Assembly: GCF_027568515.1 (NCBI RefSeq)
Contig: NZ_JANKZF010000041.1
Span: 1-34,103 of the forward strand
Length of the DNA stretch: 34,103 nucleotides
Direction: 5' to 3'
From: Arthrobacter sp. HY1533
GTDB taxonomy: Bacteria > Actinomycetota > Actinomycetes > Actinomycetales > Micrococcaceae
The position numbers and the translations under genes were made by a program. Numbering within the stretch: position 1 is the first letter of the stretch; every line of letters begins with the position of its first letter. Of the stretch, positions 16,004 to 26,913 are shown piece by piece. The notes below the pieces were generated by a model, which was not told the origin of the DNA, did not search any database, and saw only the letters and a program-made list of their open reading frames with translations.

Positions 16004-16903
16004 TTACTTCTTGGCGTCCAGGATGCGCTTGGAGAAGTCGTCGAACGTCTCCGGCGACTGCCACTGCTGGCCGTCCATGAACACCGTCGGCGTAGCGGAG
16101 ACGCCGTGCACCGTTGCCAGGCCGGTCGTGTTGGCCACGTACGGGCGGAACTTCTTCTCATCCACGCAGCTGGTGATGTCCGCAGCCCCCACCTCGGTGG
16201 CGTACTTCTTCAGCGTTGCGTTGTCCAGGCCCTTGCTGTTTTCCTTGGGCTGCTCGGCGAACAGCTTGTCCAGGAATGCCTGGTACTTGTCCGGGGAAAC
16301 ATCGGCAACACACGCCGCCGCGGCACCTGCACGCGAGGAGTAGTTGGTGCCGCCGGAGAAGCGGTCAAGGAAGCCCAGTGCGCGGTATTCCACCGTGATC
16401 TTGTTTTCGCTTGCGAGCGCCTTCAGCTGCGCACCGTACTGCGTCTCAAACTGGTTGCAGAACGGGCACATGAAGTCGAAGTACACCACGGTCTGGACGG
16501 GCTGGCCGTCGGCCGTTGCCTTGATGCCAATCTTCTCCAGGTCAATGGCCTTTTCCACCGGCGCGGTGGGAGCCGCACCCAGGGACTTGATGTCCACGGT
16601 GGTCTCGGTGGTTGTCGGGGCAATGACGGCCCCGTCCTTGCCCAGGGTGATGCCGCCGTAGGCGTTCATGTTGCTCGGGACCGGGCCGGAGTCGGCCACG
16701 GGCTCGTTTGCCTTGTTCGTGTTGATGACCACCAGCGCAATGATGACAATGATGGCAACGGCCGCAGCCAAAACGCCGCCCTTGATCAGCCATCCGTTGC
16801 GCTTTTCCTTCTTCAACTGCGCGTCGCGGATGATCCGGGCTTGTTCACGGGCTTCTGCTGTCCGCTCGGCTTTGGACTTCCGCGGTTCGTTTTGGGGGCT
16901 CAT
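16004..16903 (-). CDS. Membrane-anchored DsbA-family thioredoxin-like protein
   Basis: A 299-aa protein with a charged cytoplasmic N-terminus (residues 1-37), one membrane helix (about 39-60, LIKGGVLAAAVAIIVIIALV), a linker and an extracytoplasmic thioredoxin-fold domain. The active site is Cys146-Pro-Phe-Cys149 in YFDFMCPFCNQFE; the cis-Pro region is GVSATPTVFMDG near the end, where Thr-Pro is usual. Two more Cys (in AAAACVADV and ITSCVDEK) may form the disulfide of the helical insert. Such proteins oxidise or isomerise cysteines of secreted proteins. ATG 16903 follows GAGGAA at short distance. It diverges from otsA. Confidence 0.9.
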   Translation of the reverse strand: MSPQNEPRKSKAERTAEAREQARIIRDAQLKKEKRNGWLIKGGVLAAAVAIIVIIALVVINTNKANEPVADSGPVPSNMNAYGGITLGKDGAVIAPTTTETTVDIKSLGAAPTAPVEKAIDLEKIGIKATADGQPVQTVVYFDFMCPFCNQFETQYGAQLKALASENKITVEYRALGFLDRFSGGTNYSSRAGAAAACVADVSPDKYQAFLDKLFAEQPKENSKGLDNATLKKYATEVGAADITSCVDEKKFRPYVANTTGLATVHGVSATPTVFMDGQQWQSPETFDDFSKRILDAKK

Positions 16904-17086
16904 GGTTCCTCAAGTCTGTGGGCAAGAAAAAAGGCCGTTGCACGGCTAGTTCTCCACAATCCTAGGACAGAAACCTTGGAGAACGCCCAAAGATGGCGCC
17001 CCGCACTCCCCGCGCCATCTGTGACGCGGCACCCACCCCACCGGCTAAGCTGGCACAAACCCGAGCTATACCCCTGGGAGTTGCAC

Positions 17087-18534
<1,448 letters not shown>

Positions 18535-18538
<4 letters not shown>

Positions 18539-19326
18539 CCCTCCCGCAGGAACTGCACAGCGCCGTTCTCACCCTTGCCCGGACGCCGCGGCTGCTTGTG
18601 GCCCTGGACTTCGACGGCACCATGTCCCCCATCGTGGACCGCGCAGAGGACGCCCGTCCCCTCCCCCACAGCGCGGCAGCCTTCGCAGCCCTGTCCGCCC
18701 TGGAAGGCACGACGACGGCACTCATCTCCGGGCGCGCATTGGATAGTTTGCGTATGGTCGCCGCCCCCGACCCGCGGACACTGTTGGTGGGCAGCCACGG
18801 TGCCGAGCTCTGGCTCGGTCCTGGCTCAAGTGAGCTAAAACCGACGCCCACGCAGCTGGCCAACTTGCAGCTGGCCCGCGAGGCCGTGGAACAGGCAGCT
18901 GCCCTCTATCCGGGCACCCTCGCCGAACACAAGCCCGCAGGGGTAGTGCTGCATTTCCGGCTGGCCAGCCCACCCGACGGGGCTGCCGCCGTCGACCATG
19001 TGACGCACGCGCTGGACGGCAAATCGGGATTCCATGTCACCGCTGGCAAGATGGTGCTGGAAATTTCCGTGGTCACGGCCAACAAGGGCGAGGGCCTGGC
19101 CGCGCTGCGGGAATTCAGCGCGGCAACGGCAGCCCTCTTTGCCGGTGACGACGTCACCGACGAGCACGCCTTCGCCGCCCTGCAGCCCGGCGACGTCGGA
19201 GTGAAAGTTGGCCCGGGCACCACCGCCGCCGGCTTCCGCATCGACTCCCCGCAGGAACTGCCGGAGATCCTGGAACTGCTCCTGGCCGCCCGCACAGACT
19301 TCACGAACCACACGCACACAGCATGA
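18535..19326 (+). CDS. otsB: Trehalose-6-phosphate phosphatase
   Basis: A 263-aa HAD-superfamily phosphatase that frees trehalose from its 6-phosphate. LVALDFDGTMSPI (Asp25 nucleophile, Asp27 general acid) is HAD motif I, ALISGR motif II, and FAGDDVTDEHAF the motif IV acid cluster; VLEISVVTANKGEGLAAL holds the motif III Lys. ATG lies within the otsA stop (ATGA), so translation is coupled. The end overlaps the next gene in the same way. Confidence 0.93.
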
Positions 19327-20552
19327 AAGGCACCACCTTGAACTCTTCGCTCATCCGCAACGTCCGCCCGTGGGGCGGGGAGGCCAGCGACGTCACCGTC
19401 ACCGACGGCCACATCAGCGCCGTCGCACCCCACAACCCGGCAGCCGTTCCCGAAGGAGAAGTTGTTGAGGGCCGCGGCCGGCTGCTGCTGCCCAGCTTCT
19501 CCGACGTCCACGTGCACCTGGACTCCACCCGCCTGGGCCTGCCGTTCCGCGAACACACGGGCGCGCCCGGCGTGTGGGGCATGATGCTCAATGACCGCAA
19601 CAACTGGCGCAATGCGGAGGCCACCATCGGCGAGCGCGTCGAGACCACCCTGCGGATGATGATTGAACGCGGCACCACCCGCGTCCGCAGCTACGCCCAG
19701 GTGGACGTTGACTGCAAGCTGGAGCGCTTCGAGGCCGTGGTGGCCGCCCGCGAAACCCACAAGGACCGCGCGGATGTGAAGATCATTGCCTTCCCGCAGG
19801 CAGGCCTGCTGCTGGAGAAGGGCTCCGCCGAGTTGCTGGAGGAGTCCCTCAAGGCCGGCGCCGACGTGGTGGGCGGCATCGACCCCTGCACCCTGGACCG
19901 CGACCCCGTGCGCCACCTGGACATTGTGTTCGGCCTGGCGGAGAAGTACCAGCTGCCCATCGACATCCACTTGCACGAACCCGGCGAGCTGGGCCTGTTC
20001 AGCGCCGACCTCATTGCCGAGCGCACCCGCGCCCTGGGCATGCAGGGCAATGTGACCATCTCCCACGGCTACCCCCTGTGGAGCGTCAGCGAAGCCCACA
20101 CCCGCGCGCTAATCGAGACCTGGGCGGAGCTGGACATCTCCACCGCCACGGTCGCCCCCGGCGGGCGCCACCAGCCTCCAATCGTCCAGTTGGCCGAGGC
20201 CGGCGTGCGCGTGGGCCTGGGCGAGGACGGCCAGCGCGACTACTGGTCCCCCTATGGCAACGCCGACATGCTGGACCGCACCTGGCAGCTGGCCTTCGCC
20301 AACGGCTTCCGCGCGGACACCCTCATTGAGCATGCCGTGGCCGTGGCCACCATGGGCGGGGCGTCCATCCTGGACCGTTCCGTCCCCGGGCTGCGCTCAA
20401 CTGCCGATAGGCCCGGAACCCAAGTGTCCGACGTCGCCAGTTTCGTCTTGGTGCCCGGCGATTCCGTGGCCGCTGCCGTCATGGACCGCCCCGGCGACCG
20501 CACTGTGCTGCACCGCGGACGCGTCGTCGCGGACCAGCAGCAGCTTCTCTAG
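19323..20552 (+). CDS. Amidohydrolase, cytosine deaminase-like
   Basis: A 409-aa metal-dependent amidohydrolase. The metal ligands are visible: HVHLD at 63-67 after LLLPSFSDV, IDIHLHEPG in the middle (a His and Glu), SHGYPLW (His) and LGEDGQRDYWSPYGNADML (late Asp and the W-P-G pattern of the cytosine deaminase/isocytosine group). Reaction is probably hydrolytic deamination or ring opening of a nitrogen heterocycle; substrate not assignable. ATG overlaps the otsB stop (ATGA), so it is the third gene of the trehalose operon though no metabolic link is evident. A hairpin follows it. Confidence 0.85.
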   Translation: MKGTTLNSSLIRNVRPWGGEASDVTVTDGHISAVAPHNPAAVPEGEVVEGRGRLLLPSFSDVHVHLDSTRLGLPFREHTGAPGVWGMMLNDRNNWRNAEATIGERVETTLRMMIERGTTRVRSYAQVDVDCKLERFEAVVAARETHKDRADVKIIAFPQAGLLLEKGSAELLEESLKAGADVVGGIDPCTLDRDPVRHLDIVFGLAEKYQLPIDIHLHEPGELGLFSADLIAERTRALGMQGNVTISHGYPLWSVSEAHTRALIETWAELDISTATVAPGGRHQPPIVQLAEAGVRVGLGEDGQRDYWSPYGNADMLDRTWQLAFANGFRADTLIEHAVAVATMGGASILDRSVPGLRSTADRPGTQVSDVASFVLVPGDSVAAAVMDRPGDRTVLHRGRVVADQQQLL

Positions 20553-20571
20553 GCGAGAGATGCGCAACATT

Positions 20572-20605
20572 CATGGCCGCCGTCGCCACTGTGACGGCGG
20601 TCATG
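20572..20605. terminator. Hairpin after the trehalose operon
   Basis: CATGGCCGCCGTC and GACGGCGGTCATG form a 13-bp stem with one G-U pair and an 8-base loop, 20 bases after the stop of the amidohydrolase. It is followed by GCAAAAATGTG on the plus strand, without a T-run, so it is a weak or factor-assisted terminator, or an operator for the next gene. Confidence 0.55.
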
Positions 20606-20733
20606 GCAAAAATGTGTCATACTTCATATAGTCAGTCCCGCACACTGCAGTAGTGGTTTGCGGCCTGATGCTCGAAACAACCATTCACAACGGATCGTTC
20701 GGCACGTACCTGCCGATGAAGGGACTTATTGCT

Positions 20734-21834
<1,101 letters not shown>

Positions 21835-21846
21835 TTCGCACACGGT

Positions 21847-21942
21847 CCCGGTGGTCGAGCCTGTTGAGACCCCGGAACCCCCGGTGGTCAAGCCTGTCGA
21901 GACCCCGGGACTCCCGGTGGTCGAGCTTGTCGAGACCCCGGA
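21847..21942. repeat. Three tandem 33-bp REP-like units
   Basis: Units start at 21847, 21880 and 21913, exactly 33 bases apart, each with CCCGGTGGTCGAGC, a variable TTG/CTG, then TCGAGACCCCGG (small changes per unit). Each unit is itself palindromic (GGTCGAGC...TTGTCGAGACC). It lies between the ABC ATPase stop and a strong terminator. The same family occurs at 15615-15811 in reverse orientation. Confidence 0.85.
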
Positions 21943-21958
21943 ACCAGCACCACGTAAG

Positions 21959-21997
21959 GCGCGGCTGCCTGTTGGATTTTCCAGCAGGCAGCCGCGC
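21959..21997 (+). terminator. Strong hairpin terminator of ABC ATPase gene
   Basis: A 17-bp stem: GCGCGGCTGCCTGTTGG pairs with CCAGCAGGCAGCCGCGC (one G-U) around a 5-base loop, followed by TTCACCTTTT. It closes the ABC ATPase unit 125 bases after its stop and lies only 28 bases before the next gene, whose ribosome site is just beyond it. Confidence 0.85.
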
Positions 21998-22024
21998 TTC
22001 ACCTTTTAAGGGAGAATTTCTAGC

Positions 22025-23392
22025 ATGACTGAACAACCAGGTGCCAAGTGGAACCACGAGCCCACCGATTTTGACCAGATCGGCAAGCTGCCGCGCATGA
22101 CTGCGCCGCCCGCCCCGGTGATGGGCTCGCTGAACATCACGGCCGCTGCCGCCGATCCCGGCCTGCTGGATTTGCCCTGGCACATCAAGCTTGAGGAGTG
22201 GCCGGCCGCCAACCTGGCCGCACTCCCCCGCGGCATCTCCCGCCATGTGGTGCGCTTTGCCCACCTGGACGGCTCGGTCATCGCCATCAAGGAAACCTCC
22301 GAGCACGTGGCCCGCCACGAGTACCACATGCTGCGCAAGCTGGCCCGGCTGGATGTGCCCTGCGTGGAGCCGGTCGCCGTCATCACAGGCCGCACCACCC
22401 CCGCCGGCGCACCCCTGGACCCCGTGCTGGTCACCCGGCACCTGAAGTTCTCCCTGCCGTACCGCGCCCTGTTCTCGCAGAAGCTGCGCCGTGACACCCT
22501 GACACGCCTCATCGACGCCCAGGCCCTGCTGCTGGTCCGCCTGCACCTGGTGGGCTTCTACTGGGGCGACGTCTCCCTCTCCAACACCCTGTTCCGTCGC
22601 GACGCAGGCGCCTTCGCCGCGTACCTGGTGGATGCCGAAACCGGCGAGCTCTACCCTGACCTGTCCACGGGCCAGCGCGAGTACGACCTCGAAATTGCCC
22701 GCGTCAACATTGCCGGGGAACTCATGGACCTGCTCGAGGGCGGGCTCATCGAGGAGAAGGTGGACCCCGTTGCCACGAGCGAGCTCATCATGCAGAGCTA
22801 CCGCCGCCTGTGGGCCGAACTGACCGAGAAGGAGTCCTTCGAGCTGGAGGACCGCTGGCGCGTGGGCGCCCGTATCCGCCGCCTCAACGAACTGGGCTTC
22901 GACGTCGAGGAATACGCCATCAAGACCACGCCCGACGGCGCCACCATCCAGCTCCAGCCCAAGGTGGTCGACGCCGGCCACCACCAGCGCCGCCTGCTGC
23001 GCCTGACCGGCATCGACGCCCAGGAGAACCAGGCCCGCCGCCTGCTCAATGACATGGACTCGTTCCGCAACGACGTCACCCCTGTCAAGGACGAGGAAAT
23101 CAGCGCGCACGAATGGGTAAGCTCCATCTTCGAGCCCATCGTCCGCTCCATCCCGCGTGAACTGGGCGGCAAACTGGAGCCGGCCGAGGTGGTCCACGAG
23201 GTCCTGGAGCACCGCTGGTACAAGTCCCAGGAGGATGAACGCAACGTCCCCCTCGCCGAGGCCGTGCAGTCCTATGTGGACAACATCCTGCGCTACCGCC
23301 GGGACGAGGACGCCATCATGCTCAGCACCGACACCGAGACCATCAAGATGCTGGAAGCAGGAGTCATCCCGGAGTCCGACTTCGAGGACTAG
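22025..23392 (+). CDS. DUF4032 domain protein, kinase-like
   Basis: A 455-aa protein of the actinobacterial DUF4032 type. The first half has a protein-kinase-like look: VIAIKETSEHVARHEYHML gives a Lys and a Glu as in small-molecule or lipopolysaccharide kinases, and LHLVGFYWGDVSLSNTLF resembles a catalytic loop with Asp and Asn, followed by AYLVDAETGE where a metal-binding Asp is usual. The second half is the DUF4032 part (RVGARIRRLNELGFDVEEYAI). Function is unknown. ATG 22025 follows AAGGGAGAA. Position after a sugar ABC ATPase is, to my knowledge, common in actinobacteria. Confidence 0.85.
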   Translation: MTEQPGAKWNHEPTDFDQIGKLPRMTAPPAPVMGSLNITAAAADPGLLDLPWHIKLEEWPAANLAALPRGISRHVVRFAHLDGSVIAIKETSEHVARHEYHMLRKLARLDVPCVEPVAVITGRTTPAGAPLDPVLVTRHLKFSLPYRALFSQKLRRDTLTRLIDAQALLLVRLHLVGFYWGDVSLSNTLFRRDAGAFAAYLVDAETGELYPDLSTGQREYDLEIARVNIAGELMDLLEGGLIEEKVDPVATSELIMQSYRRLWAELTEKESFELEDRWRVGARIRRLNELGFDVEEYAIKTTPDGATIQLQPKVVDAGHHQRRLLRLTGIDAQENQARRLLNDMDSFRNDVTPVKDEEISAHEWVSSIFEPIVRSIPRELGGKLEPAEVVHEVLEHRWYKSQEDERNVPLAEAVQSYVDNILRYRRDEDAIMLSTDTETIKMLEAGVIPESDFED

Positions 23393-23403
23393 CCCACCCC
23401 TCG

Positions 23404-23588
23404 ACGCTCCCTCACTTCTGGGGCCTTTCCACCAACGCTCCCTCACTTCATGGGGGCTTCCGGCCAACGCTCCCTCACTTTTGGGGCGGTTGGCGGTCCC
23501 TCCCCCTGCGTGCTGAGGGAGGGATGGCGAAAACTGCCCGAAAAGTGAGGGAGCGTCTGCCCCAACTGACCTAGAAGTGAGGGAGCGT
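23404..23588. repeat. 14-bp repeat, three direct and two inverted copies
   Basis: ACGCTCCCTCACTT occurs at 23404-23417, 23435-23448 and 23467-23480 on the plus strand, and as its complement at 23543-23556 and 23575-23588. Spacing is about 31-32 bases in both groups. The arms can pair across a spacer, which gives large hairpins between two convergent genes, so the array may act as a two-way terminator. It could also be a scattered mobile repeat of the genome. Confidence 0.85.
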
Positions 23589-23600
23589 CTGGCGGGAGGG

Positions 23601-24995
23601 TCAGGGGCGGGAGATGATTGCCTTGCCGGGGTTCAGGATTCCTTGCGGGTCGAACAGCTCCTTGATGCCACGCTGCAGCTCCAGCACCTCTTCGGCCTGT
23701 TCCAGCGCCAGCCAGCGCAGCTTGTACTGGCCAATGCCGTGCTCGCCCGTGATGGTTCCGCCCAGCTCCAGCGCCTTGTCGATCGATTCGTCCAGGGCCG
23801 CATTGAGCGCCTTGATGCCGGCCGGCTCAAAGGTGGGCACCGAGAACGTGGGGTGCAGGTTGCCGTCGCCCGCGTGCGCAATGACCTGCAGCTCCACGCC
23901 ATGACGCTGCGCCATCTCCTCCAGCGCCGTGATGTAGTGGACCAACTGCGAGCGCGGCACGGCCACGTCCTCCCCCACCCGGTTCTCGGCGTCCACGTCG
24001 AGTCCGCGGTTGTTGCGGCGCAGGTCCACGAGCCGCTGCGCCTCCTCCGGGTCTTCCCGGCTGACCGAGCCGCCCAGCTTTGACAGTTCCGCGGCGGCAA
24101 TCGCCTCTTCCGCCTCGGCCGCCAGCCCGTCGAACTGGATCAGCAGCAGCGCCGTGCCCCGTTCGGAGAGGTTGCTGCCGTTGCGGAAGTCCAGCTCCTT
24201 GAGCGAGGGTCCGTCCAGCAGTTCCAGGATGCAGGGCTGCACACGGGCTGCGCCCAGGGCCAGCACTCCCGCTGCGGCAGACTGCACGTCCGGGAAGAAC
24301 ACGGCGAGCGTGCGCACAATGGTGGGCAGGTACTTCAACCGCACGGTCGCCCCCACCACGATGCCCAGCGTCCCCTCGGAGCCGACGAACAGGCTTGTGA
24401 GGTCGTAGCCGGCCACACCCTTGAACGTCCGGTGGCCCGTGTGAATGAGCGATCCGTCGGCCAGCACCACGTCCAGCGAGAGCACTGCGTCCCGGGTGAC
24501 TCCGTACTTGGCGCAGCGCAGCCCGCCGGCGTTCGTGGCGATGTTTCCGCCAATCGTGGAGATCTTGAAGCTGGCCGGGTCCGGGGCAAACATGAGCCCG
24601 TGTGCAGCAACGGCGGTGTTGAGGTCGCCGTTGATGACGCCGGGCTCCACACGGGCGATCTCGTCCGCCAGGTTGATCTCCAGGATTTGGTTCATGCGTG
24701 TTAAGTTGAGTACCACGGACCCGGCCGTGGCGTGGGCGCCACCCGAGACACCAGTGCCGGCCCCGCGCGTCACGAGCGGGACGTTGTGGGCGGCAGCAGC
24801 GCGCACCACGGCCTGGACCTCGGTGATGTTCTCGGCCCACACCACGGCCACGGGTTCCTTGTAGTCGGTGACGGGGCCCTGGTCGATGGCGAACGTCTTC
24901 AGGTCGCCCTCGGCGACACTGATCTGGTCCGGCCGCAGCGACTCCCGCAGTGCCGCCCCAAACGCCGCATTCAATCCAAGTTCCTCAACTGCCAT
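23601..24995 (-). CDS. FAD-linked oxidase (GlcD-like, D-2-hydroxy acid dehydrogenase family)
   Basis: A 464-aa flavoprotein. An FAD-binding PCMH domain covers about residues 40-225, with PLVTRGAGTGVSGGA at 73-87 and GLMFAPDPASFKISTIGGN plus NAGGLRCAKYGVTRD as phosphate and flavin loops. The C-terminal FAD-oxidase domain has VIAHAGDGNLHP (catalytic and metal His) and GTITGEHGIGQYK. This is the layout of glycolate oxidase GlcD and D-lactate dehydrogenases; the substrate is probably a D-2-hydroxy acid. Single gene on the minus strand, convergent with the DUF4032 gene over the repeat array. ATG 24995 has a modest AAGG-type ribosome site. Confidence 0.92.
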   Translation of the reverse strand: MAVEELGLNAAFGAALRESLRPDQISVAEGDLKTFAIDQGPVTDYKEPVAVVWAENITEVQAVVRAAAAHNVPLVTRGAGTGVSGGAHATAGSVVLNLTRMNQILEINLADEIARVEPGVINGDLNTAVAAHGLMFAPDPASFKISTIGGNIATNAGGLRCAKYGVTRDAVLSLDVVLADGSLIHTGHRTFKGVAGYDLTSLFVGSEGTLGIVVGATVRLKYLPTIVRTLAVFFPDVQSAAAGVLALGAARVQPCILELLDGPSLKELDFRNGSNLSERGTALLLIQFDGLAAEAEEAIAAAELSKLGGSVSREDPEEAQRLVDLRRNNRGLDVDAENRVGEDVAVPRSQLVHYITALEEMAQRHGVELQVIAHAGDGNLHPTFSVPTFEPAGIKALNAALDESIDKALELGGTITGEHGIGQYKLRWLALEQAEEVLELQRGIKELFDPQGILNPGKAIISRP

Positions 24996-25072
24996 GTTCC
25001 GCCAAGCCTTCCTTGCACCGCCGTATTTACTCCCCCAAGTCTAGGAGAAGAAACCAAGGCGGGGCGGGGCAC

Positions 25073-26911
25073 TCAGGCGGGCACTGCGATTCCTGGCAGG
25101 CGCCACACAAACGTGCCGGGCCCGCCCAGCTCAAGCTCCGCCGTCGTGCTGGAAACGGAAGCACCCGCGAACACTGGCTCGAACTCCAGTGAGGACAGCC
25201 CGAGCGCTGCGATCGGCACGCTCGCGGCGGCACGCACGGCCACCACCAGCAGCGACTCCTCGGCCGACTCCCGCACAAACGCGAGCACATCGCCGCTGGC
25301 CAAGAGCCAGCGCATGCCGCCGCGCATGGCGGGGCTTTCATGCCGCAGGGCAGCGAGCGCCGCGTAAACGGGGCGCAGGTCCGTGACGATCCGCTCCGGC
25401 TCGTCCCACGGCAGCGGCGTGCGCGAGGCCTCGCCGTTGAAACCCTCGAGGCCGAACTCGTCGCCGGCAAAAACCACCGGAATGCCCGGCAGCAGCATGG
25501 ACACGGCCGCCGCGACGGCAGGGCCGCCCGGGATCATCACGCTCGCCGCGCGGGCGGTGTCGTGCGTGTTCAGGGCGTTCATGGTGGCATTGCGGACCGG
25601 CCAGCTGAACGCGCTGGAGAGGTCGCGGTGCGTGGCCAGCACGACGTCGGCCGCCACCTTGGGCGGGCCCGCCAGGGGGGTGCCGAAGAAGTCAACGCGC
25701 GCCTCCGGGTTGCCCAGCCACTGCCACATGGGTCGGGTGAAGTTGGAGTACGTCATGGCGCCCTGCCAGCCGAAGCCGTCCACGTCGGCGCCGGCGTCTG
25801 AGGTTTCCTCACCAAGCAGCAGCGCGTCCGGGTTGATCTCAAGGATGCGTTCCTGGATGAGGGCGGCCACCTCGCGGTTGATGTCCTGCGCACCCAAGCG
25901 CCCGGTCATGTTGCCCACGTCGATGCGCCAGCCGTCCAAGTTGAACGGTGCCTTGAGCCAGTGGGCCACCACGGAGTCCTCCCCCGTGACAAAGGCTTCG
26001 CGCAGCGCCTCGGAGGCCCAGTTGAGCTTGGGAAGCGACTTCACGCCCCACCAGCTCTCGTAGTCCGTGTGGTCCTCGTTGAAGTAGAAGTAGCCGGCCT
26101 CCACGGAATTGGGGTCCGCCTGCGCACGGGTGAACCACTCGTGGGCGTCGCCTGTGTGGTTGGAGGTGAGGTCGCCCATGACCTTCATGCCGCGGGCGTG
26201 CGCGGCCTCCACGAGCCGGATGAGTGCCTCGTCGCCGCCCAGGAGCGGGTCCACGGCGTGGAAGGTGGAGGCGTCGTAGCGGTGGTTGGAGCGGCCCGGG
26301 AAGAACGGTGTCAGGTAGACAATGTCAGTGCCCAGGGCCTGAAGCTCATCCAGCCGTTCCGTGACGCCGTCCAGGTCCCCGCCGTAGAACTGGCGGGCCA
26401 CATCCGGGCCCTTGCCCTGCACGGGCGTGTCCCAGTTGCAGGCCACGCCCCAGTCCGGGGTGGGCCGCCCGCCCGCCTGGGCGGAGCGGGCAAAGCGGTC
26501 GGGAAACACCTGGTACATGACGGCGTCGTGCGACCACGCCGGGGCGGGCCTGGCCGTGGTGACGCGGAAGTCGTTGTAGTCGGAGGTGTCGCGGTTGTGC
26601 AGCCCGGCGTTGTTCAGGTGCCAGTAGACAGGACCGTCTTCGCCGGCGACTTCAATGACGAAGCGGTACTGCGCCACGGGGTTGACGTGGAGCATGCTCG
26701 CCTCCCACCATGTCCAGCCGCCGGCCGTGCCGATCTCCCTGGCCTCGTCGTAGCGCGGCTCCGCGTCCTGGACGCTGCGCACCCACACCCGGGAGGCACT
26801 CCCCCAGTCCTGCGGCACGCGCAACCGCAGCGTGCAGCGTTCGCCGAGTGCCGGCGTCGTGCTTCCAACGTGGAGAGCCGAACCGTCGTGGTGCGGTTGA
26901 TTGACTGACAT
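25073..26911 (-). CDS. GH13 alpha-amylase family enzyme, neopullulanase/cyclomaltodextrinase-like
   Basis: A 612-aa cytoplasmic enzyme (no signal peptide). Residues 1-125 form an N-terminal beta-sandwich of the type seen in neopullulanases; the catalytic barrel runs from about 130 (YQVFPDRF) with region I DLTSNHTG at 247-254, region II GWRIDVGNM (nucleophile Asp331), region III LLLGEE (acid Glu368) and region IV NTHD (His450, Asp451). It should cut imported linear or cyclic maltodextrins. Its ATG is 2 bases after the stop of the MalG-like gene and the ribosome site lies inside that gene's end, so it is the last gene of the transport operon. Confidence 0.9.
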   Translation of the reverse strand: MSVNQPHHDGSALHVGSTTPALGERCTLRLRVPQDWGSASRVWVRSVQDAEPRYDEAREIGTAGGWTWWEASMLHVNPVAQYRFVIEVAGEDGPVYWHLNNAGLHNRDTSDYNDFRVTTARPAPAWSHDAVMYQVFPDRFARSAQAGGRPTPDWGVACNWDTPVQGKGPDVARQFYGGDLDGVTERLDELQALGTDIVYLTPFFPGRSNHRYDASTFHAVDPLLGGDEALIRLVEAAHARGMKVMGDLTSNHTGDAHEWFTRAQADPNSVEAGYFYFNEDHTDYESWWGVKSLPKLNWASEALREAFVTGEDSVVAHWLKAPFNLDGWRIDVGNMTGRLGAQDINREVAALIQERILEINPDALLLGEETSDAGADVDGFGWQGAMTYSNFTRPMWQWLGNPEARVDFFGTPLAGPPKVAADVVLATHRDLSSAFSWPVRNATMNALNTHDTARAASVMIPGGPAVAAAVSMLLPGIPVVFAGDEFGLEGFNGEASRTPLPWDEPERIVTDLRPVYAALAALRHESPAMRGGMRWLLASGDVLAFVRESAEESLLVVAVRAAASVPIAALGLSSLEFEPVFAGASVSSTTAELELGGPGTFVWRLPGIAVPA

Positions 26912-26913
26912 GT

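Noticed and set aside
15950-17086. Long N-terminal extension of the otsA frame
   Set aside because: It runs antisense to the DsbA-like gene with its own domains, and the OtsA family begins near GTG 17087 after a good ribosome site.
18906-20099. Minus-strand frame opposite otsB and the amidohydrolase
   Set aside because: Same reasons: shadow composition against two clear genes.
21847-21942. Possible CRISPR array
   Set aside because: Units are tandem without unique spacers of constant length, and there are no cas genes in the window.
23404-23588. Possible CRISPR-like array
   Set aside because: Repeats are only 14 bp, in both orientations, with spacers that resemble each other.
25961-26908. 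Plus-strand frame opposite the GH13 enzyme
   Set aside because: Antisense shadow of a gene whose catalytic motifs are all visible.
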